A DNA stretch of 64,000 nucleotides from Nakamurella flavida. GTDB taxonomy: Bacteria > Actinomycetota > Actinomycetes > Mycobacteriales > Nakamurellaceae. The notes below the pieces were generated by a model. It saw only the letters and a program-made list of their open reading frames with translations. It was not told the origin of the DNA and searched no databases. The first letter of the stretch is position 1; every line of letters begins with the position of its first letter. The stretch spans positions 3,359,001-3,423,000 of the forward strand of contig NZ_JAUSQV010000001.1 in assembly GCF_030811475.1 (NCBI RefSeq), read 5' to 3'. Shown one piece after another: positions 60,257 to 64,000 of this stretch. A program made the position numbers and the translations under genes.

Positions 60257-60277
60257 AACTTCCGCATGGTGAAAGTA
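60257..60277. promoter_or_regulatory. Dyad operator in the IclR-malate synthase region
   Basis: TAACTTCCGCATGGTGAAAGTAA (60256-60278) is an imperfect palindrome (7 of 10 arm positions match), set in an A/T-rich patch between the divergent genes. It overlaps the nested dyad GAAG-ATAA-CTTC. IclR proteins bind such dyads of about 15-20 bp. It is the best operator candidate here. Confidence 0.5.
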
Positions 60278-60311
60278 ACCTGCGGACGGAGCGGTCGACG
60301 AGAGGCGCGAC

Positions 60312-61919
<1,608 letters not shown>

Positions 61920-61923
61920 CGCC

Positions 61924-63162
61924 GTGACCGACCCGCTCGCGGACCGGCTCGACGCCCACCTGGCCCAGGCGGACGCGGATCTCACCCGCCGCTATCCCGG
62001 GGATCGCGGGGTTCGTCAGCCGGTGCACACCGTGTACGTCCCGGCCGATCGCTTCGACGCCGGGACCGTGCCGGCGTGGGGCGAGCGCGCCCTCGCGGCC
62101 CTGGCCGAGCACGGCGACACGGCCGACACCTTCGCCGCCGCCACCGGGCTGGACCCGCAGTGGGTGCACGCCGGGTACGACCGGGTGCTGGCCAAGCTCG
62201 CGGTCGAGCCGATCGAGGATCTGCGGATCGACTTCGAGGACGGCTACGGCCCCCGCCCGGACGCCGAGGAGGACGCGGCCGTGGTCGCCGCCGCCGCGGC
62301 CCTGCGACAGGCCGTGGACGCCGGGACCGCGCCGCCGTTCGTCGGGATCCGGTTCAAGAGCTTCGAGCAGCCGACTCGACGGCGCGGGCTGCGCACCCTG
62401 CGGCTGTTCCTGGCCGGCCTGGGTGCGCTGCCGGCCGGTTTCGTCCTCACCCTGCCCAAGGTGACCTCGGTCGAGCAGGTCGAGGCGATGGTGCTGGCCT
62501 GCGAGGCGCTGGAGACCGAACTGGGCTTGGCGGCCGGCGCCCTACGGTTCGAGATCCAGGTGGAGACCCCGCAGGCCGTGCTCGGCGCCGACGGCCGGGC
62601 CGCCATCGCCCCGATGATCCACGCGGGCGCCGGGCGGGTCACCGGACTGCACTACGGCACGTACGACTACTCGGCCTCGCTGGGCATCTCTGCGCAGGAC
62701 CAGAGCATGGAGCACCCGGCCGCCGACCACGCCAAGGCCGTCATGCAGCTCGCCGCATCCGGCACGGGCGTGCACCTGTCCGACGGCTCGACCAACATCG
62801 TCCCGGTCGGTGACGCCGACGCGGTCCGGGCGGCGTGGGCGTTGCACGCCCGGCTGGTCGGCCGCTCGTTGCACCGCGGCTACTACCAGGGCTGGGATCT
62901 GCACCCGGCCCAGCTGCCCACCCGGTACGCGGCCACCTACGCCTTCTACCTGGCCGGGATCCCGCAGGCCTGCGTGCGATTGCGGGCCTACGTCGAGCGG
63001 CAGGAGTCCGGGTTCATGGACGAGCCGGCCACCGCGGTGGCCCTGGCCGGGTTCCTCGTCCGCGCCCTGGAGTGCGGGGCCGTGGACGCCGACGAGATCA
63101 CCGAGCGCACCGGTCTGCACCGCAGCACCCTGGACGTCCTCGCCCGCCGTGTCGCGGTCTGA
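61924..63162 (+). CDS. CitE/HpcH-like aldolase-lyase family protein (DUF6986)
   Basis: A 412-residue protein of the HpcH/HpaI aldolase and citrate-lyase β superfamily, in the branch annotated DUF6986. Features: IEDLRIDFEDGYGPRPDAEED (acidic metal-binding stretch near residues 99-119), RFKSFEQPTRRRGLRTL, LPKVTS, and RFEIQVETPQAVLG, whose Glu should bind Mg2+. The protein is longer than CitE (about 300). The GTG lies five bases after malate synthase stops. The pairing suggests it acts on malyl-CoA- or citramalyl-type C-C bonds in glyoxylate metabolism. This is not proven. Confidence 0.82.
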   Translation: MTDPLADRLDAHLAQADADLTRRYPGDRGVRQPVHTVYVPADRFDAGTVPAWGERALAALAEHGDTADTFAAATGLDPQWVHAGYDRVLAKLAVEPIEDLRIDFEDGYGPRPDAEEDAAVVAAAAALRQAVDAGTAPPFVGIRFKSFEQPTRRRGLRTLRLFLAGLGALPAGFVLTLPKVTSVEQVEAMVLACEALETELGLAAGALRFEIQVETPQAVLGADGRAAIAPMIHAGAGRVTGLHYGTYDYSASLGISAQDQSMEHPAADHAKAVMQLAASGTGVHLSDGSTNIVPVGDADAVRAAWALHARLVGRSLHRGYYQGWDLHPAQLPTRYAATYAFYLAGIPQACVRLRAYVERQESGFMDEPATAVALAGFLVRALECGAVDADEITERTGLHRSTLDVLARRVAV

Positions 63163-63204
63163 CCGGGCGGCGGCGAGGTCGGCCGCGCACGACAGGATGA
63201 CCCC

Positions 63205-64000
63205 ATGACGCTCGTGCTCATCGCGCCCGACAAGTTCAAGGGGTCGCTGCCGGCCGCCGGGGTGGCTGCCGCGGTGGCCCTGGGGCTGGCCGACGCCCGG
63301 CCCGACGTGCGGACCCGGCAGGTGCCGGTGGCCGACGGCGGGGACGGCACCATCGAGGCCGCCCTGGCCGCGGGGTACCGCTGGGTGCCGGTTCGGGCGG
63401 CCGGCCCGACCGGGGACCCGGTGGACACCGGATACGCCCGGCGCGGATCGTCCGCGGTGCTGGAACTGGCCACCGTGTCCGGCTTGGCCCAGCTGCCCGG
63501 CGGCACCCTCGCCCCGATGACGGCGTCGAGCCGCGGATTCGGCGAGCTGATCGCCGCCGCGCTGGACGCGGGGTGCACCGACCTCGTGCTGGGCATCGGC
63601 GGCAGCGCCTGCACCGACGGCGGCGCCGGCATGATCGCCGCGCTCGGTGCCCGGTTGACCGGCCCGGACGGTCGGGTTCTCGCCGATGGTGGTGGTCCGC
63701 TGGCCGACCTCGCCGCCGTGGATCTCACCGCGCTGCACCCCGGCCTTGCTGCGGCGACCGTCACCGTCGCCTCCGACGTGGACAACCCGTTGACCGGCCC
63801 GTCCGGGGCGGCCGCGGTGTACGGACCGCAGAAGGGCGCCGCTCCCGCTCAGGTCGCCGAGCTCGACCGGGCGCTGGACCTGCTCGCCGACCGGATCGCC
63901 GCCGCCACGGGTGCGGACCTGCGCACGACGCCCGGAGCAGGCGCCGCGGGCGGGGTCGGCTTCGCCGCGGTCGCGGTGCTGGGTGCCGCTCTCGCGCCCG
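63205..64000 (+). CDS. Glycerate kinase (partial, runs off the window)
   Basis: The first 265 codons of a glycerate 2-kinase. MTLVLIAPDKFKGSLPAAGVA, then VPVADGGDGTIEAALAAG (about residues 41-58) and LGIGGSACTDGGAGM (about 129-143) are the family motifs, and the DVDNPLTGPSGAAAVYGPQKGA stretch (about 191-212) is also typical. The end lies beyond 64000, so the stop is not seen. It would finish glyoxylate use by making phosphoglycerate, after glyoxylate carboligase and tartronate semialdehyde reductase, which are not in view. Confidence 0.93.
   Translation, partial: MTLVLIAPDKFKGSLPAAGVAAAVALGLADARPDVRTRQVPVADGGDGTIEAALAAGYRWVPVRAAGPTGDPVDTGYARRGSSAVLELATVSGLAQLPGGTLAPMTASSRGFGELIAAALDAGCTDLVLGIGGSACTDGGAGMIAALGARLTGPDGRVLADGGGPLADLAAVDLTALHPGLAAATVTVASDVDNPLTGPSGAAAVYGPQKGAAPAQVAELDRALDLLADRIAAATGADLRTTPGAGAAGGVGFAAVAVLGAALAP

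Overview
This window is high-GC chromosomal DNA, most likely from a free-living actinomycete. The evidence is the strong G/C third-position bias, many GTG starts, a bacterial proteasome activator ending in GQYL, and many genes with a TAnnnT hexamer 6-7 bases before the start codon, the leaderless-transcript arrangement common in Actinobacteria. Nakamurella or a relative is my guess, not something the sequence proves. I see no rRNA, CRISPR array, insertion sequence or prophage. There is one tRNA gene, Ser(TGA).

Layout. Positions 1-9.2 kb hold housekeeping and single genes: rhodanese, two domain-of-unknown-function proteins, a CPBP membrane protease, pheA with an overlapping phosphatase, an unusual block of eight 19-bp tandem repeats, a PfkB sugar kinase, a zincin and serS. 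Positions 9.2-16 kb are a purine-degradation block: phosphoribosyltransferase, NCS1 permease, a GntR regulator fused in frame to the UraD decarboxylase, uraH, uricase and an NCS2 permease. Positions 16.4-22.4 kb are the urease block (ureABC, then ureFGD), interrupted by a PEP-mutase-like gene and a small zinc ribbon. UreG has a long histidine-rich tail built from a 36-nt tandem repeat, and no ureE is present. Positions 22.4-27.8 kb hold a NitT/TauT-type ABC importer with two different permeases, followed by a nickel permease. Together these suggest a nitrogen-scavenging island: purine to allantoin, urea to ammonia, with nickel supply for urease.

Positions 27.8-41.3 kb are mixed. They include a class III aminotransferase, an amine-oxidase-like FAD enzyme and an agmatinase-type ureohydrolase, which together suggest polyamine or guanidino-compound catabolism that would also yield urea. 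A VOC-HxlR operon with a clear palindromic operator, the proteasome activator, a quinone oxidoreductase, exporters and a TetR regulator are here too. Positions 41.4-48.5 kb hold a DUF1365/FAD-oxidoreductase pair, a class II aldolase, a GH13 glucosidase, a three-gene PRC-barrel operon, peptidase E and tRNA-Ser.

Positions 48.5-58.2 kb are a glycosyltransferase and a complete polyol or ketose utilisation operon (DeoR regulator, class II aldolase, ABC importer, L-xylulose-reductase-like SDR, PfkB kinase, mannitol-dehydrogenase-family enzyme). After a 480-bp gap comes a TauE/SafE gene broken by one extra G in a G6 run. The window ends with an IclR regulator divergent from malate synthase, a CitE-like lyase and a glycerate kinase cut by the window edge. 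This is a glyoxylate-disposal set that would fit downstream of allantoin breakdown, although allantoinase and allantoicase are not in the window.
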